Assembly: GCF_004104075.1 (NCBI RefSeq)
Contig: NZ_QOVK01000001.1
Coordinates: 62,001-126,000, forward strand
Reading direction: 5' to 3'
From: Leeuwenhoekiella polynyae
GTDB lineage: Bacteria > Bacteroidota > Bacteroidia > Flavobacteriales > Flavobacteriaceae
DNA: 64,000 nucleotides
Positions within the stretch are counted from its first letter, which is position 1; each line of letters starts with the position of its first letter. The notes under the pieces were generated by a model. That model was given only the letters and a program-made list of their open reading frames with translations. It ran no database searches and had not been told where the DNA came from. Of the stretch, positions 18,477-28,028 are shown piece by piece. A program made the position numbers and the translations under genes.

Positions 18477-20141
18477 TTAGTAGCCTGCATTCTGAGTGAT
18501 GAGACCTTCCGGGCTACTGTCTATGTAGCGTTGTGGGATAGGCCAATACTCGTGGGTGCCTTCTATAAAATTAGCATTTGTTAAATGTGTACGGCGTGTT
18601 TTTTCAACTTCAAGATACGCATTGATTACTTTTTCAGCTTGTCCCCAGCGTACCAGATTGAAGAACCGATGCCCTTCCATAGCCAATTCTAAACGGGTTT
18701 CCAGATGAACCGCTTCACGGGCTGCATCTTTGTCGGTCCAGTTAGTATCATAGGTGGCTACACTATAATTTGCAGCATCGTGCGAACCGTCTAGCGTTTT
18801 TACCGTTTCGGTATTGGCAGCACGTGTTCTGATCTGATTCACTAAAGCTCTTGCTTCTTCAAGTTTATCTAACTCAACAGCAGCTTCAGCTCTCCACAAG
18901 AGCACTTCAGCATAGCGTATGATGTAATAATTTAAAGCGTTCACATACGGCCAGGTATTTACAAAGGCTGGAGAGTTGGCAGAAACTATTCGCTTCTTAG
19001 GAGCCAGAGGACCATATGTAGCCAGATCACGTGCCCAGCTTGCGTCATAAAGAATATCTAAATCCTTATAAGGAATACCGGGACGTCCTACTGTAATATC
19101 TAAACGAGGGTCTACATTATCTGCATCGGTCAGGTTGATGTTATTGTCAACCGGTAAACCGTTGGCATCTGTTTTAAAGGTATTGATCAAATTTTGTGAA
19201 GGACGGTGAAAACCATACTGGGAGTAGAACGGTCCGCCCGGTGCCGTTAAACGATCTCCGATACTTCCATTATAGTTATCAGGTTGGCCATCATTCACCG
19301 TATGTTGTACCGCAAAGATCACCTCTTTACTGTTATCATTTTCCGGCAAAAACACCTCCTGAAAATCCTCTAAAAGTCCGTACTGACTATTGAGTACTTC
19401 TGTGCTGTTATCATAAACTTTTTGCCATTCTTGCTGAAATAAATAGCACTTAGTCAAATACGCTTTAGCAGCAACTTTGGTAGGTCTTCCCAAGTCGGTT
19501 TGTGTATCGGGTAAGCCTTCATAAGCTGTCTGAAAATTCTCTTCAATTTTAGTCCATAGCTCTTCAGATGTAAATTCTGTATTGGATTTAGCATAATCAG
19601 CAACAGTCAGTGCAGATTCATCAATATAGGGGATATGGTTGTAGATCTTTTTAAGTTCAAAGTAATAATGCCCGCGTAAGAAGTTCAGCTCTGCGTGGCG
19701 TTGTACCTTAAGTTCTGAATCAAAATCTTCTGATGCATTGAGTAATTTTATCGCTTCGTTACTGCGTTTTACTCCTTCGTAGAGTGCCATCCATTTGCGC
19801 TCTACATCAAGTACACTAGAATTGGTATTGAAAATTTCCATCTGGTGAATGTTGTTATTGTCACCAGTACCGCCGCCACCTTTATAGGCGTCGTCAGATA
19901 CCACATCTCCAAAACTCCAGTTAGAAGCCGGGGAGTTGTAGGCGTTACTTGCACCGTCAAACTGACCGTTAAGTACACTGTAGGCAGCGATGATTGCACG
20001 CTCTACATTTTCAGCTTTTGTCATTTCTGACGGAGCTACTTCCCCATAGGTGGTCTCATCCAGATAGTCATTAGAACACGACAAGCTGTTAGCTGCAAAA
20101 GCCAGAATAAATATATATTGAATAGTTTTAGTACGTTTCAT
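18477..20141 (-). CDS. RagB/SusD family nutrient-uptake lipoprotein
   Basis: A 554-residue outer-membrane lipoprotein; the signal peptide ends in a lipobox with Cys (NSLSC). It has the SusD TPR-like fold: the N-terminal NVERAIIAAYSVLNG region, a central LRGHYYFELKKIYNHIPY helix pair, and the C-terminal signatures NYYIIRYAEVLLWRAEAAVEL, LELAMEGHRFFNLVRWGQA and YWPIPQRYIDSSP. It caps the SusC pore encoded immediately upstream. The start may be ATG 20141 or ATG 20150, which would begin 2 bp after the susC stop. No glycan enzymes lie nearby, so the ligand is not known. Confidence 0.93.
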   Translation of the reverse strand: MKRTKTIQYIFILAFAANSLSCSNDYLDETTYGEVAPSEMTKAENVERAIIAAYSVLNGQFDGASNAYNSPASNWSFGDVVSDDAYKGGGGTGDNNNIHQMEIFNTNSSVLDVERKWMALYEGVKRSNEAIKLLNASEDFDSELKVQRHAELNFLRGHYYFELKKIYNHIPYIDESALTVADYAKSNTEFTSEELWTKIEENFQTAYEGLPDTQTDLGRPTKVAAKAYLTKCYLFQQEWQKVYDNSTEVLNSQYGLLEDFQEVFLPENDNSKEVIFAVQHTVNDGQPDNYNGSIGDRLTAPGGPFYSQYGFHRPSQNLINTFKTDANGLPVDNNINLTDADNVDPRLDITVGRPGIPYKDLDILYDASWARDLATYGPLAPKKRIVSANSPAFVNTWPYVNALNYYIIRYAEVLLWRAEAAVELDKLEEARALVNQIRTRAANTETVKTLDGSHDAANYSVATYDTNWTDKDAAREAVHLETRLELAMEGHRFFNLVRWGQAEKVINAYLEVEKTRRTHLTNANFIEGTHEYWPIPQRYIDSSPEGLITQNAGY

Positions 20142-20152
20142 AAAGATCATTT

Positions 20153-23100
20153 TTAAAATGTTGCGTTGATTCCCAGAGTGAATGTGCGAGATGGAGGGTA
20201 AATTCCACGATCTACACCAATGTCTAAATTCCGGTTGCTTGACGAATAGTTCTGCAAACCTATTTGTGGATTCATACCGCTATAATTAGTAAGGGTAAAC
20301 AAATTTGTAGCTTGCCCAAATACTCTTAGTTTAACACCCAATAACTCTTCTGGCTCAAAGGTGTAGCCGATCTGCATATTTTGCAGTTTGAAGTAAGACC
20401 CGTCCTCTACATAATACGATGAAGGTCTGATGTTGTTATTAGGATCATCAAGCGATAATCTGGGAATAGAAGATCCCGTATTTTCCGGGGTCCATGCATT
20501 TAAAACAGCACTGTCTTTGTTGTAAGCCGCCTGATTGAAGAACTGTGTTTTGTATTTGGTTAGATTGTATAGATCGTTACCAAAGCTTCCATTAAAGAAC
20601 ATCCCCAGATCAAAGTTCTTATACGTGAAGTTTAAATTGAGTCCTAGCAGTACATCTGGATGCGGAGAACCTATAAAAGTACGATCGTCACTGTCAATAA
20701 CCCCATCGCCGTTAACATCTTCAAAGCGTAGATCTCCCGGTTGTGCATTAGGCTGAAGACCGTAATCTAAAACTTCCTGTTCGCTTTGAAAAATTCCAGA
20801 AGCAACGTGCCCGTCAAATGAACCGATAGCATGACCTACGGCACTTCTGGATACTTCCTGATCAAAGTTTACACTGTGTAAAGTAGAGCTTGGTATTCCC
20901 AGATAAGGAACGCTGTTCAATTGGGTAAGCTCGTTTTTATAAGCTGTTGCGTTTAACGCAACATTGTACCCAAAGTCTCCGTGTTTATCAGCGTATGAAA
21001 GATCTAATTCAAAACCGTGGTTTTTCATCTCCCCATCATTAATCCATTGACCGTCATTAGTACCGCCGTAAGTCAACGGAATGATGTTGTAAACCAGAAT
21101 GTCTTCGGTTTTTTTATTGAAATATTCAGCAGTTAATTGCAGCTTATTATTGAAAAACCCAAGGTCAACCCCAAATGTGGTTTGCGTTGAAGTTTCCCAT
21201 TCCAGATCAGCATTAGGAACACGAGTCTGAGTAAGACCGGTATTCACATTGTTCTGACCTCCACCAATTCCATAATCAGAATTTGCATTGTTGTTTCTGT
21301 AGCTATCTACTGTAGAGTAAGAAGGTACTTGCTGGTTACCGGTTTGCCCCCAGCTTCCGCGAATTAAGAAGGACGAGAACGCATCTCCCAGGTCAAAGAA
21401 ATCTTCACGGTCTAAACGCCATCCTGCAGAAAATGCAGGAAAGGTACCCCAATTGTTGTTAGCAAGCTTAGAAGTCCCATCACGACGTACCGTAGCAGTG
21501 AATAAATACTTCTGATCATAGTCGTATTTAACCTGACCAAAATAGGAGTTAAGCGCCCACTCATTAGCAGACCCTGAATTTAGCTGATTTTCTGTTCCAA
21601 AACTCAAATAACGGAAGTTAGGATCTTCATATAAGAAGTTTTGACGTGAGGCATCAAAGCCCTCGTAATAATATTTAATAGCCTCCTGACCTACTAAAAC
21701 TTCCAGATTGTTCAAATCTATTTTCTTTGAATAGTTAAGCGTGTTAGTCCAGGTCATCTGGTAATTGAAACTGTTGCTGGTGCTCAAAGAATTCACAAGA
21801 TTTTGAGATAAAATCTCGTTATACAGCGGAGAGAAGCTGCGTCTGTTATTCGCTTGATAATCTATACCTAAAGAAGTACGCGCTGTAAAATCACTGATAG
21901 CAATTTCAGCAAAAACATTACCTAAAGCCTGAATGCTTTTTTGCTTATTGTCTTTAGAGCGGTTAAGGCTTCCTAAGGGATTAGAAATATCATTGATAGG
22001 ATTACCACCATAATTACCATTGATATCTTTGATAGGAACGATAGAAGGAAATTGTAGCGCATTGTAAACAATAGAACCTAAGGAGCTGTTAGTACCTACT
22101 GAAACACGTTCTTTATAGGAAGCGGTAAAGTTTTCACCCACAGTTACAATGTCCATAATCTTGTAGCTTGAGTTGAATCGCGCTGAAACCCGTTCAAAAC
22201 CAGTATCTTTAATGATACCTTTCTGGTTAAAATACCCTATAGAAAAAGCGTGTTGTGCTTTTTCATCACCTTTAGACATTGAGATGTTGTAAGACTGTAC
22301 CGGTGCCGCTTGCATAATCGCATCTATCCAATCTACGTTACCGCTTGGTATGGTCTGATCTGCATCAAGCCATTGTGGAATTACCGGATTGTCAGGATCG
22401 TTGCCATACACATCACTAGCTGGTGTTTGGCCGTCATTTTTAAAAGCCTGCCATAATGCATCACCATATTGTTGAGCATTTAGCATTCTCGGAAGGTTGA
22501 AAGAAGACTGCACCCCGTAATAGGCATCCAGGCTGATAGCGTAACTTCCGTTTTTGCTTCCTTTTTTAGTAGTCACTACAACCACACCATTTGCAGCACG
22601 CGAACCGTATATAGAAGAAGATGCAGCGTCTTTAAGCACCTGAATGGTTTCAATATCTGAAGGGTTTATTCCGTTCAGGCCGTTTGAAACCGGTACTCCG
22701 TCAATAACAACTAGAGGATCATTGTTGTTGATCGTACCAAAACCGCGCACGCGGATAGAGGTCCCTCCACCCGGACTGTTATCGCTCATGATTTGTACAC
22801 CCGGAAGTCGTCCTTCAAGCATTTCTGTTACGTCAGCAGTAGGTATGGCAGTAATTTCTTCAGGATTTATAGAAGCAATAGAGCCTGTTACATTTCGTCT
22901 AGATTGCTCACCATATCCGGTAATAACCACTTCATCAAGCGCATTATCGTCTTGTTGAAGTTGTATAGTGATGGCATCCAAAGATTCAATAGTTAGTGTT
23001 TGAGTTTTAAAACCTACATAAGAGATTTTAAGTTCAACCGGAAGTTCAGAAACGGTTAACTCAAAGTTCCCGTCAAAATTTGTAGAGGCACCGTTAGTGG

Positions 23101-23302
23101 TGTTTACCTGCATAACAGAAGCTCCGGGTAGGGGCATTCCGGTATGGTCTAAAATGGTTCCGGTTAGTGTTTGTTGTGTAACATCGTCGGCTCGTAATGT
23201 AGTAGCCTGTAAGCTGTAAGAGAATACTAAAATGGCGAATGCAACCAGAATTTTAGGCACACGCACTTGTAATGTAAAATAATTGAGTATTTTGTTAATC
23301 AT
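20153..23302 (-). CDS. SusC/RagA family TonB-linked outer membrane protein
   Basis: A 1049-residue TonB-dependent transporter. After the signal sequence comes a carboxypeptidase-D-regulatory-like domain (about 45-130, LTGTILDHTGMPLPGASV), the plug domain (NVTGSIASINPEEITAI, VLKDAASSSIYGSRAANGV), and a 22-strand barrel ending in a C-terminal aromatic residue (TLGINATF). It forms the uptake pore with the SusD-like protein. The upstream leader carries a hairpin. The nearby two-component genes on the same strand are separated by a terminator and could control it. Confidence 0.95.
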   Translation of the reverse strand: MINKILNYFTLQVRVPKILVAFAILVFSYSLQATTLRADDVTQQTLTGTILDHTGMPLPGASVMQVNTTNGASTNFDGNFELTVSELPVELKISYVGFKTQTLTIESLDAITIQLQQDDNALDEVVITGYGEQSRRNVTGSIASINPEEITAIPTADVTEMLEGRLPGVQIMSDNSPGGGTSIRVRGFGTINNNDPLVVIDGVPVSNGLNGINPSDIETIQVLKDAASSSIYGSRAANGVVVVTTKKGSKNGSYAISLDAYYGVQSSFNLPRMLNAQQYGDALWQAFKNDGQTPASDVYGNDPDNPVIPQWLDADQTIPSGNVDWIDAIMQAAPVQSYNISMSKGDEKAQHAFSIGYFNQKGIIKDTGFERVSARFNSSYKIMDIVTVGENFTASYKERVSVGTNSSLGSIVYNALQFPSIVPIKDINGNYGGNPINDISNPLGSLNRSKDNKQKSIQALGNVFAEIAISDFTARTSLGIDYQANNRRSFSPLYNEILSQNLVNSLSTSNSFNYQMTWTNTLNYSKKIDLNNLEVLVGQEAIKYYYEGFDASRQNFLYEDPNFRYLSFGTENQLNSGSANEWALNSYFGQVKYDYDQKYLFTATVRRDGTSKLANNNWGTFPAFSAGWRLDREDFFDLGDAFSSFLIRGSWGQTGNQQVPSYSTVDSYRNNNANSDYGIGGGQNNVNTGLTQTRVPNADLEWETSTQTTFGVDLGFFNNKLQLTAEYFNKKTEDILVYNIIPLTYGGTNDGQWINDGEMKNHGFELDLSYADKHGDFGYNVALNATAYKNELTQLNSVPYLGIPSSTLHSVNFDQEVSRSAVGHAIGSFDGHVASGIFQSEQEVLDYGLQPNAQPGDLRFEDVNGDGVIDSDDRTFIGSPHPDVLLGLNLNFTYKNFDLGMFFNGSFGNDLYNLTKYKTQFFNQAAYNKDSAVLNAWTPENTGSSIPRLSLDDPNNNIRPSSYYVEDGSYFKLQNMQIGYTFEPEELLGVKLRVFGQATNLFTLTNYSGMNPQIGLQNYSSSNRNLDIGVDRGIYPPSRTFTLGINATF

Positions 23303-23345
23303 CAGAATTAAACTATGGATTTGTACTGTAGTTTTATTTAAAGAC

Positions 23346-23371
23346 CCCGTTTCTGCTGCAACAGAAACGGG
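23346..23371 (-). promoter_or_regulatory. Hairpin in the 5' leader of the susC-like gene
   Basis: CCCGTTTCTG and CAGAAACGGG form a perfect 10-bp stem with a 6-nt loop, extended by flanking AAAG/CTTT, about 44 bp upstream of the susC start on the transcript side. It resembles an attenuator or an RNA-stability element. Confidence 0.55.
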
Positions 23372-23650
23372 CTTTAAGTTTTGGGCTAATTCAAAAAAAT
23401 CAGTCGTATAGGCTTAGTTTTAGAGGTTAAACAGAATTGTGGTGCAAATGAACTGTTTCTTGTATAGAACTAGTTTATGGGAAGATTATCTAAAACTTAA
23501 GAAGTAAAAGCTTTTACTAAGAAATATAACCTTGAGATTATATAGATAACGTTTAAATTAAGTTTAGCTAAAACAGGTAAGCGTTGAATACATTACAGGT
23601 GATCGCTCTTCCCGAAAGCTATCAGGAGTGCTTGAGCTATTATGAGTTCT
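23372..23650 (-). other. Non-coding region upstream of the susC-like gene
   Basis: No reading frame is convincing here. It should contain the promoter of the SusC/SusD unit; the best -7 candidate on the minus strand is TTCATTTG (one mismatch to TAnnTTTG) near 23446-23453 without a good -33 partner. Confidence 0.35.
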
Positions 23651-23690
23651 AAATAAAAACATCCCTTAAAAAGATGATTTAAAGGGATGT
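23651..23690 (-). terminator. Rho-independent terminator of the two-component operon
   Basis: ACATCCCTT (23659-23667) pairs with AAGGGATGT (23682-23690), and on the minus strand the stem is followed by TTTTTATTT. It lies about 190 bp after the response regulator stop and separates that operon from the SusC/SusD genes. Confidence 0.8.
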
Positions 23691-23878
23691 ACTCAAGGAT
23701 CAACCTACACTGTTCAGGCATTGTAATCGGGTAGAAGGACTTGGATGAAGGCGATCGCGAGAGGTGTTTTTCTAACCTTTAAGCGAGCTATAACTGAAAG
23801 CCCTAATAAAAGCTCAGAATAACATCTTGAACTGATAATCGTTTCTCTTTTTCAATTCAGAATTTTTTTAACTGAAAA

Positions 23879-24547
23879 CTATATAAGACCCAGGTCTTTA
23901 GCATTGGAGATGAGGTGAACGGCATTATTTGCTTTAAACTGAATGCGTAAGCGGTTGATGCGCTTTTCTATAGAGCTGATTCCGTTTGGGGAAATATCAT
24001 GTTCCTTAAAATAATCGCTTACTTCTTTGTTTGACAAGCCGGAAGACAGCTTCTTAAGAAGAATAAAATCATAATCCTCAATGTCAAGGCTGTGTCTTTT
24101 TTCTAGAGCTTTAGCGACCTGATGTGAGATGTAAGGTTTGTTGTTAGTTATAGCATCTAGTGCAGCAGATAAATGGTTAATGCTTTGCCGGCTTTTAAAA
24201 ACGTATGCATTGATCTTGAGTTCTTCAAATAAAAAACGGATGCGCTGCAGGCGCTCTTCCATAGAAAAAACGATGATGTTGAGATTTTTCTGGTATTTGC
24301 GCACAGCAGAGATGAGTTCATCCCCACTTTTTAATTTTTGGGTGCGGTGGTCTTCTTTAAACGAAAGATCTGAGATCAAAAGATCAAAAGGGTCTTCATC
24401 GTTCAAAGCTCTTAAAAACTTGATATAGGCATCATCACAATACTCTGTGACAACAACTTCCTGAGCCCCTAATCGTTTAACTTCTTCTTCAATATTGCGG
24501 GTATTCCAACCCAAATCTTCAGCGATTAAAACTTTTCTAAACATCAT
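23879..24547 (-). CDS. Response regulator with LuxR-like HTH domain
   Basis: A 222-residue response regulator. The receiver domain (about 3-125) has the acidic pocket start LIAEDLGW, the probable phospho-acceptor Asp in DLLISDLSF, Ser in IVFSME and Lys in AYVFKSRQ. The C-terminal region (about 155-222) is a helix-turn-helix with LLKKLSSGLSNKEVSDYF and ISSIEKRINRLRIQF, LuxR-like but divergent. It overlaps the histidine kinase gene by 4 bp (ATGA), so the two are co-translated and form a cognate pair. Confidence 0.9.
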   Translation of the reverse strand: MMFRKVLIAEDLGWNTRNIEEEVKRLGAQEVVVTEYCDDAYIKFLRALNDEDPFDLLISDLSFKEDHRTQKLKSGDELISAVRKYQKNLNIIVFSMEERLQRIRFLFEELKINAYVFKSRQSINHLSAALDAITNNKPYISHQVAKALEKRHSLDIEDYDFILLKKLSSGLSNKEVSDYFKEHDISPNGISSIEKRINRLRIQFKANNAVHLISNAKDLGLI

Positions 24548-26196
24548 AATACTATTTGAACTTTAAACCCTTTATTAGATTCTGATTCAAAATTAATAGT
24601 TCCTTTTATTGCCCGAATACGGAATTCCATATTCTCCATACCATTTCCTTTAATTACTGGTCCTCCAATGCCGTTATCACTGTAATTTATATGTAAATGT
24701 TTGTTTTTACTTTCAAAAGAAAGCAAGATCAAGCTGGCTTCGCTGTGTTTTTTTGCATTTGTAAGCAGTTCGCCAAGCACCATATAGATGGTGTCTTTTT
24801 TTAGCTGACTAAACACCGTCCAATTTATCTGATCTAAATTTCGGGTAATGATAGACAGCTCTTCTGTCTTATACGAATTTAAACGGCTCGTTAGTTGATC
24901 TTTAAAATTAGCACCTTCGATCAGCGGACTATGGTCTTTAGAGATGTTTCGGGTTTCAATATAAATTTTATCTAACCGGTCTAAAATATGCTCGGGTACG
25001 CTATTGAGGTTCTGCAATTCAGAAAGTACCTGAAAGGTATCATTAGCAAGACCGTCGTGTACTTTTTTTGAAATGGAAGCTTCGGTCTGCCTGATCGTTT
25101 TGAGCAAGCGTGTTTTTTTACGTTGCTGCATCCATACAAGCCCACCTGTACCCATCACGAGTAGCAAAACAATTCCGGAAAGATATAAGGTATTTATCCG
25201 TTTTTGACGTTCATTTTCCAGCATTGCCTGCTGTGTTTTTTGCTGTTCTTGCTCCACATCATACTCCATCGCTGCATACGTATTCCGGTTGGCTTGTTTA
25301 ACCGTGTTGATGCTATCGCTTAAAAACTTAAAACGCTGTGCAAGCGTATCGCTTTTTAGATTTACAAGAATTCCTAAAGCTTCGTGCTCATATTCAGGAT
25401 CTTCTATTTGGTAAGACAGTTCTAATGCCTGCATGGCGTAGGTATTGGCACTATCTAAATTATCAGCTTGCTTATGATATAAGGCTAAATGCCGGTAGTT
25501 AGAAAAAAGTCCGTGAGGGTCGTTTAGTTTTTTTCGTAATGCAAGGGATTCGTGAAGATGCACGAGGCTAGAATCGTTTTTGGCTAGTAATTCCGTGTAT
25601 CCCAAGTTGTCTAGAATGTAAGCTTTTAGATAATTTGACTCAATATTTTTAAGCATTTTAAATGCATATTTTAAAGTATCTGATGCAGGAGCATACGCCT
25701 GTTGTTCTCTAAGTACATTTGAAATAGTGATCATGATCTGTGCGCTGTCCGTTCCGGTTTCTGCGTGAGCGAGACTGCGTCGTTGCAACGCCAAACTTTT
25801 ATCGTAGGCTTTCAGGTTTTTATAGAGTAGGCTTAACTGGTAATAAATGCGTTTACGGGTTGCAGTTGTTGATCGTGCAGTATCCTTTTTGGTAAGTTTT
25901 AAGGCCTCTACCAATATAGTTTCAGAATCATTATAAGCACCAATATTAAATTTACCGATTGCCAGAAGTTCTAAGTTATAAAGTGCTTGAGTATAATTTT
26001 TTTGTTTGAGGTTCTTCTGGTAGGCGTTTGTATAATAGCGTATCGCTTCGTTATAGATCGATGGATTAGAGGGGTTGAGTAAAACCTTGTAATAGTTGGC
26101 GACTGTAGTGTCTTTATTGATTGCCTGTTGTCCTATAGCCGGAAACTGAATAAATGAAAACACTAAAAAGAGGAATGAAAGATGGGGGTTTTTCAT
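24544..26196 (-). CDS. TPR-containing NarL-type sensor histidine kinase
   Basis: A 550-residue membrane-bound kinase. It has a signal peptide, a periplasmic TPR solenoid (about 40-280), one transmembrane helix (about 330-350, LYLSGIVLLLVMGTGGLVWM) and a cytoplasmic kinase part. The HisKA_3-like helix carries the phospho-acceptor in SISKKVHDGLANDTFQVL, and the ATPase domain has LGELLTNAKKHSEAS and DNGIGG..KGNGMENM boxes. This periplasmic-TPR layout is common in Bacteroidota. It pairs with the response regulator encoded by the overlapping next gene. Confidence 0.92.
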   Translation of the reverse strand: MKNPHLSFLFLVFSFIQFPAIGQQAINKDTTVANYYKVLLNPSNPSIYNEAIRYYTNAYQKNLKQKNYTQALYNLELLAIGKFNIGAYNDSETILVEALKLTKKDTARSTTATRKRIYYQLSLLYKNLKAYDKSLALQRRSLAHAETGTDSAQIMITISNVLREQQAYAPASDTLKYAFKMLKNIESNYLKAYILDNLGYTELLAKNDSSLVHLHESLALRKKLNDPHGLFSNYRHLALYHKQADNLDSANTYAMQALELSYQIEDPEYEHEALGILVNLKSDTLAQRFKFLSDSINTVKQANRNTYAAMEYDVEQEQQKTQQAMLENERQKRINTLYLSGIVLLLVMGTGGLVWMQQRKKTRLLKTIRQTEASISKKVHDGLANDTFQVLSELQNLNSVPEHILDRLDKIYIETRNISKDHSPLIEGANFKDQLTSRLNSYKTEELSIITRNLDQINWTVFSQLKKDTIYMVLGELLTNAKKHSEASLILLSFESKNKHLHINYSDNGIGGPVIKGNGMENMEFRIRAIKGTINFESESNKGFKVQIVL

Positions 26197-26216
26197 TCCT
26201 CAAAAATACTATTAAA

Positions 26217-26387
26217 TTAATTATTTTCTGCTACGCTATCTTTGGGTGGAGGTGGCGGAACCATAGGTGGTACTTCACCACAACAGGCTTGCGACGAGGA
26301 TAATTCTTCATCTAATATATCTGGATTACACGCATAAATACTCAGAGTAAGGAAAACCGTAAGGCTAATAAGAGGTATTTTTTTCAT
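26217..26387 (-). CDS. Small proline-rich lipoprotein encoded ahead of the histidine kinase
   Basis: A 56-residue frame not usually called because of its length. It starts MKKIPLISLTVFLTLSIYAC, an N-terminal signal with a lipobox ending in Cys20, followed by an acidic stretch, a CCG motif (35-37) and a run of prolines (PPMVPPPPPKDS), ending in ENN. It stops 20 bp before the kinase start, so it is the first gene of the two-component operon. A periplasmic or outer-membrane accessory that might feed the TPR sensor is plausible, but the function is unknown. Confidence 0.7.
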   Translation of the reverse strand: MKKIPLISLTVFLTLSIYACNPDILDEELSSSQACCGEVPPMVPPPPPKDSVAENN

Positions 26388-26747
26388 TTTGTATGTTTTT
26401 AGAATCAGACATACCTGTGGCTGTCTGTTGTTTTTAAATGAGGATTACAGACGGAAGTTTTCCGTCATTAAAAAGAAAGAGACGTCTCTCTTTGGGTGAG
26501 AAGTACGGTGTAGTAGAAGCAGTTTAACTACTTCTCAATCGTTAGATCTACAGCTACTAACACAGCTTTTTTTAAATCAAACAGCTTTTAATACCCTATG
26601 CACAAGGAGTTTGATTGATTTATGCAGCAAATGAACAGGGATTTTGACACAGGTGTGGGAAGAAGACAGGAAAGCTTCTGGAAATATTTTGGAAAAGGAA
26701 AATCCTGAAAGTTTCTAGTGATTTTAATAGGGAATTCAAACTGAAAA
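26388..26747. promoter_or_regulatory. Divergent intergenic region with several dyads
   Basis: A 360-bp region between the minus-strand small lipoprotein and the plus-strand gene at 26748. It holds a 7-bp hairpin GACGGAA/TTCCGTC (26450-26466), a 12-bp palindrome AGAGACGTCTCT (26478-26489) and the pair GAGAAGTA/TACTTCTC around 26498-26536. These are candidate regulator-binding sites; no gene is seen. Confidence 0.4.
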
Positions 26748-27284
26748 ATGAGTCATAGAAAACTTATTGTAAACGCTTTTGAACGTGCAGAAAAAGAAGA
26801 GGAGCTTAAAGGAAATAAGAAACCTTCTAAGAGCGCTCGTGCTTTAGAGATTTCGGTAGCATTGTATGAGCAATCTGGAGTACAAATAGGAGAAAAGAGT
26901 TTGCGGAACTATTACAATCTGGCTCTAAAAAATACGGCAGGAGATATCAATATAGCTCAGGTCGAAGTAGTAAAGGGACTTTTGAAGTATTTAGCATTTA
27001 AAGATTATAAAGAGTTTATTTCTGAAAAAAAGGGAAGCTTTGATGCTGAAGTTGAGAGCGAACAAGAGGAGAAGATAGGTGAAGAAGAGCGAACAGGAGC
27101 ATATTTGAATATTACAAGAAATACCATTGTATTATTAATTCCGCTACTTATGTTTTTCTTGGTTCTAGCTACTTTTTTTATTCCGTGTTGTATTCTGTTT
27201 AGAAAAACACGATTGGGCTGGTGTGGAAAATTTACGATTAGGAATAACCAGGCTTTTGAATTGAATTATGTTCAAATGGATTAG
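26748..27284 (+). CDS. Hypothetical protein with one transmembrane helix
   Basis: A 178-residue protein: residues 1-100 are soluble and helical with positively charged patches (KKPSKSARALEISVALYE, GEKSLRNYYNLAL), a Glu-rich linker follows, and one membrane helix lies around 125-150 (TIVLLIPLLMFFLVLATFFI). Similar N-termini (a Lys-rich YxEKSLRxYY module followed by a helix) occur in uncharacterised flavobacterial proteins. The short C-terminal tail after the helix may be truncated compared with such relatives. No function is assigned. Confidence 0.65.
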   Translation: MSHRKLIVNAFERAEKEEELKGNKKPSKSARALEISVALYEQSGVQIGEKSLRNYYNLALKNTAGDINIAQVEVVKGLLKYLAFKDYKEFISEKKGSFDAEVESEQEEKIGEEERTGAYLNITRNTIVLLIPLLMFFLVLATFFIPCCILFRKTRLGWCGKFTIRNNQAFELNYVQMD

Positions 27285-27413
27285 TGAATTAGATTTGACC
27301 TTAAGATATTAGAGTAACTGTTGAAATGTACTTTCTTGATAGTTTTATAAAATTGTATCTATGATTGAGTAGATTTTTGACGCACACGATATTCAAACTT
27401 AATAAGTTTTAAA

Positions 27414-27557
27414 TTATTTAATAGTGGAGTCGGGCGGTAAAGCCAAATGTTTATTGTTCAGTTCTTTATAGGACTTCTCAAGGATTTTTAAAAAAGCGGT
27501 ATACCGGATAGACTTTTTAAGGTGTTCAAAGGAAATATGCCCTATTTCTGTGATGAT
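27414..27557 (-). pseudogene. Possible gene remnant
   Basis: A 47-codon open stretch on the minus strand reads like the C-terminal end of a protein (IGHISFEHLKKSIRYTAFL, then KELNNKHLALPPDSTIK and a stop) but is cut off upstream by an in-frame stop and has no start codon. It lies in an otherwise empty 426-bp gap. The parent family is not recognised. Confidence 0.25.
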
Positions 27558-27675
27558 TTAATAAGAATTTCTATACTTAAAATTTTAGACACCCATAAAC
27601 AACTATGTAAACTGCACCTTTCAAGTAGTTTATATTTTTTTAAACCTAAACCAGCACTTTCGGTTTAAAAAGTCT

Positions 27676-27705
27676 TTTGTCTGTACTAAACTAAGGGTAT
27701 ATTTG
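27676..27705 (+). promoter_or_regulatory. Bacteroidota-type promoter of the small membrane protein gene
   Basis: TTTG at 27676-27679, an 18-bp spacer and TATATTTG at 27698-27705 match the -33/-7 consensus TTTG..TAnnTTTG. The predicted start of transcription would fall almost on the ATG at 27711, giving a leaderless or nearly leaderless mRNA. Confidence 0.6.
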
Positions 27706-27710
27706 CCGCA

Positions 27711-28028
27711 ATGTTCAAAAAGCGTAACGCACATATTATCCCGATTTTCTTTTTGGCGGCATTTGCCCTCCTGCGGATTTTAAATGTGCATACCTTTGTT
27801 CACGTTTTTGAAGATCAGCAGGAAGTAGTTGATTGTAAGTACTGCCATATGGTAGTTGCCAGCGATCAGGGAACTCCACTGACCACTACACCAGAAGCTT
27901 TAACGCATAATTACATTCATTTTGAAGCCTTGCAGGCTGTTGAAGTTAACAATGTTTATAATGAACCTACGCTCAAGCTTTTAAAGTTTTCCTATTTATT
28001 CAATAAGCCGCCTCCGGTGGTTTCCTAA
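27711..28028 (+). CDS. Small membrane protein with CxxCH motif
   Basis: A 105-residue protein with an N-terminal hydrophobic helix (IIPIFFLAAFALLRIL) and a short exported part with HVFEDQQEVVDCKYCHMVV, where Cys and His could bind a metal. It ends in PPPVVS. Such small proteins often precede TonB-dependent receptor genes for metals or hemes in flavobacteria. It is the first plus-strand gene before the ABC/TonB locus but is separated from it by 378 bp. Confidence 0.7.
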   Translation: MFKKRNAHIIPIFFLAAFALLRILNVHTFVHVFEDQQEVVDCKYCHMVVASDQGTPLTTTPEALTHNYIHFEALQAVEVNNVYNEPTLKLLKFSYLFNKPPPVVS

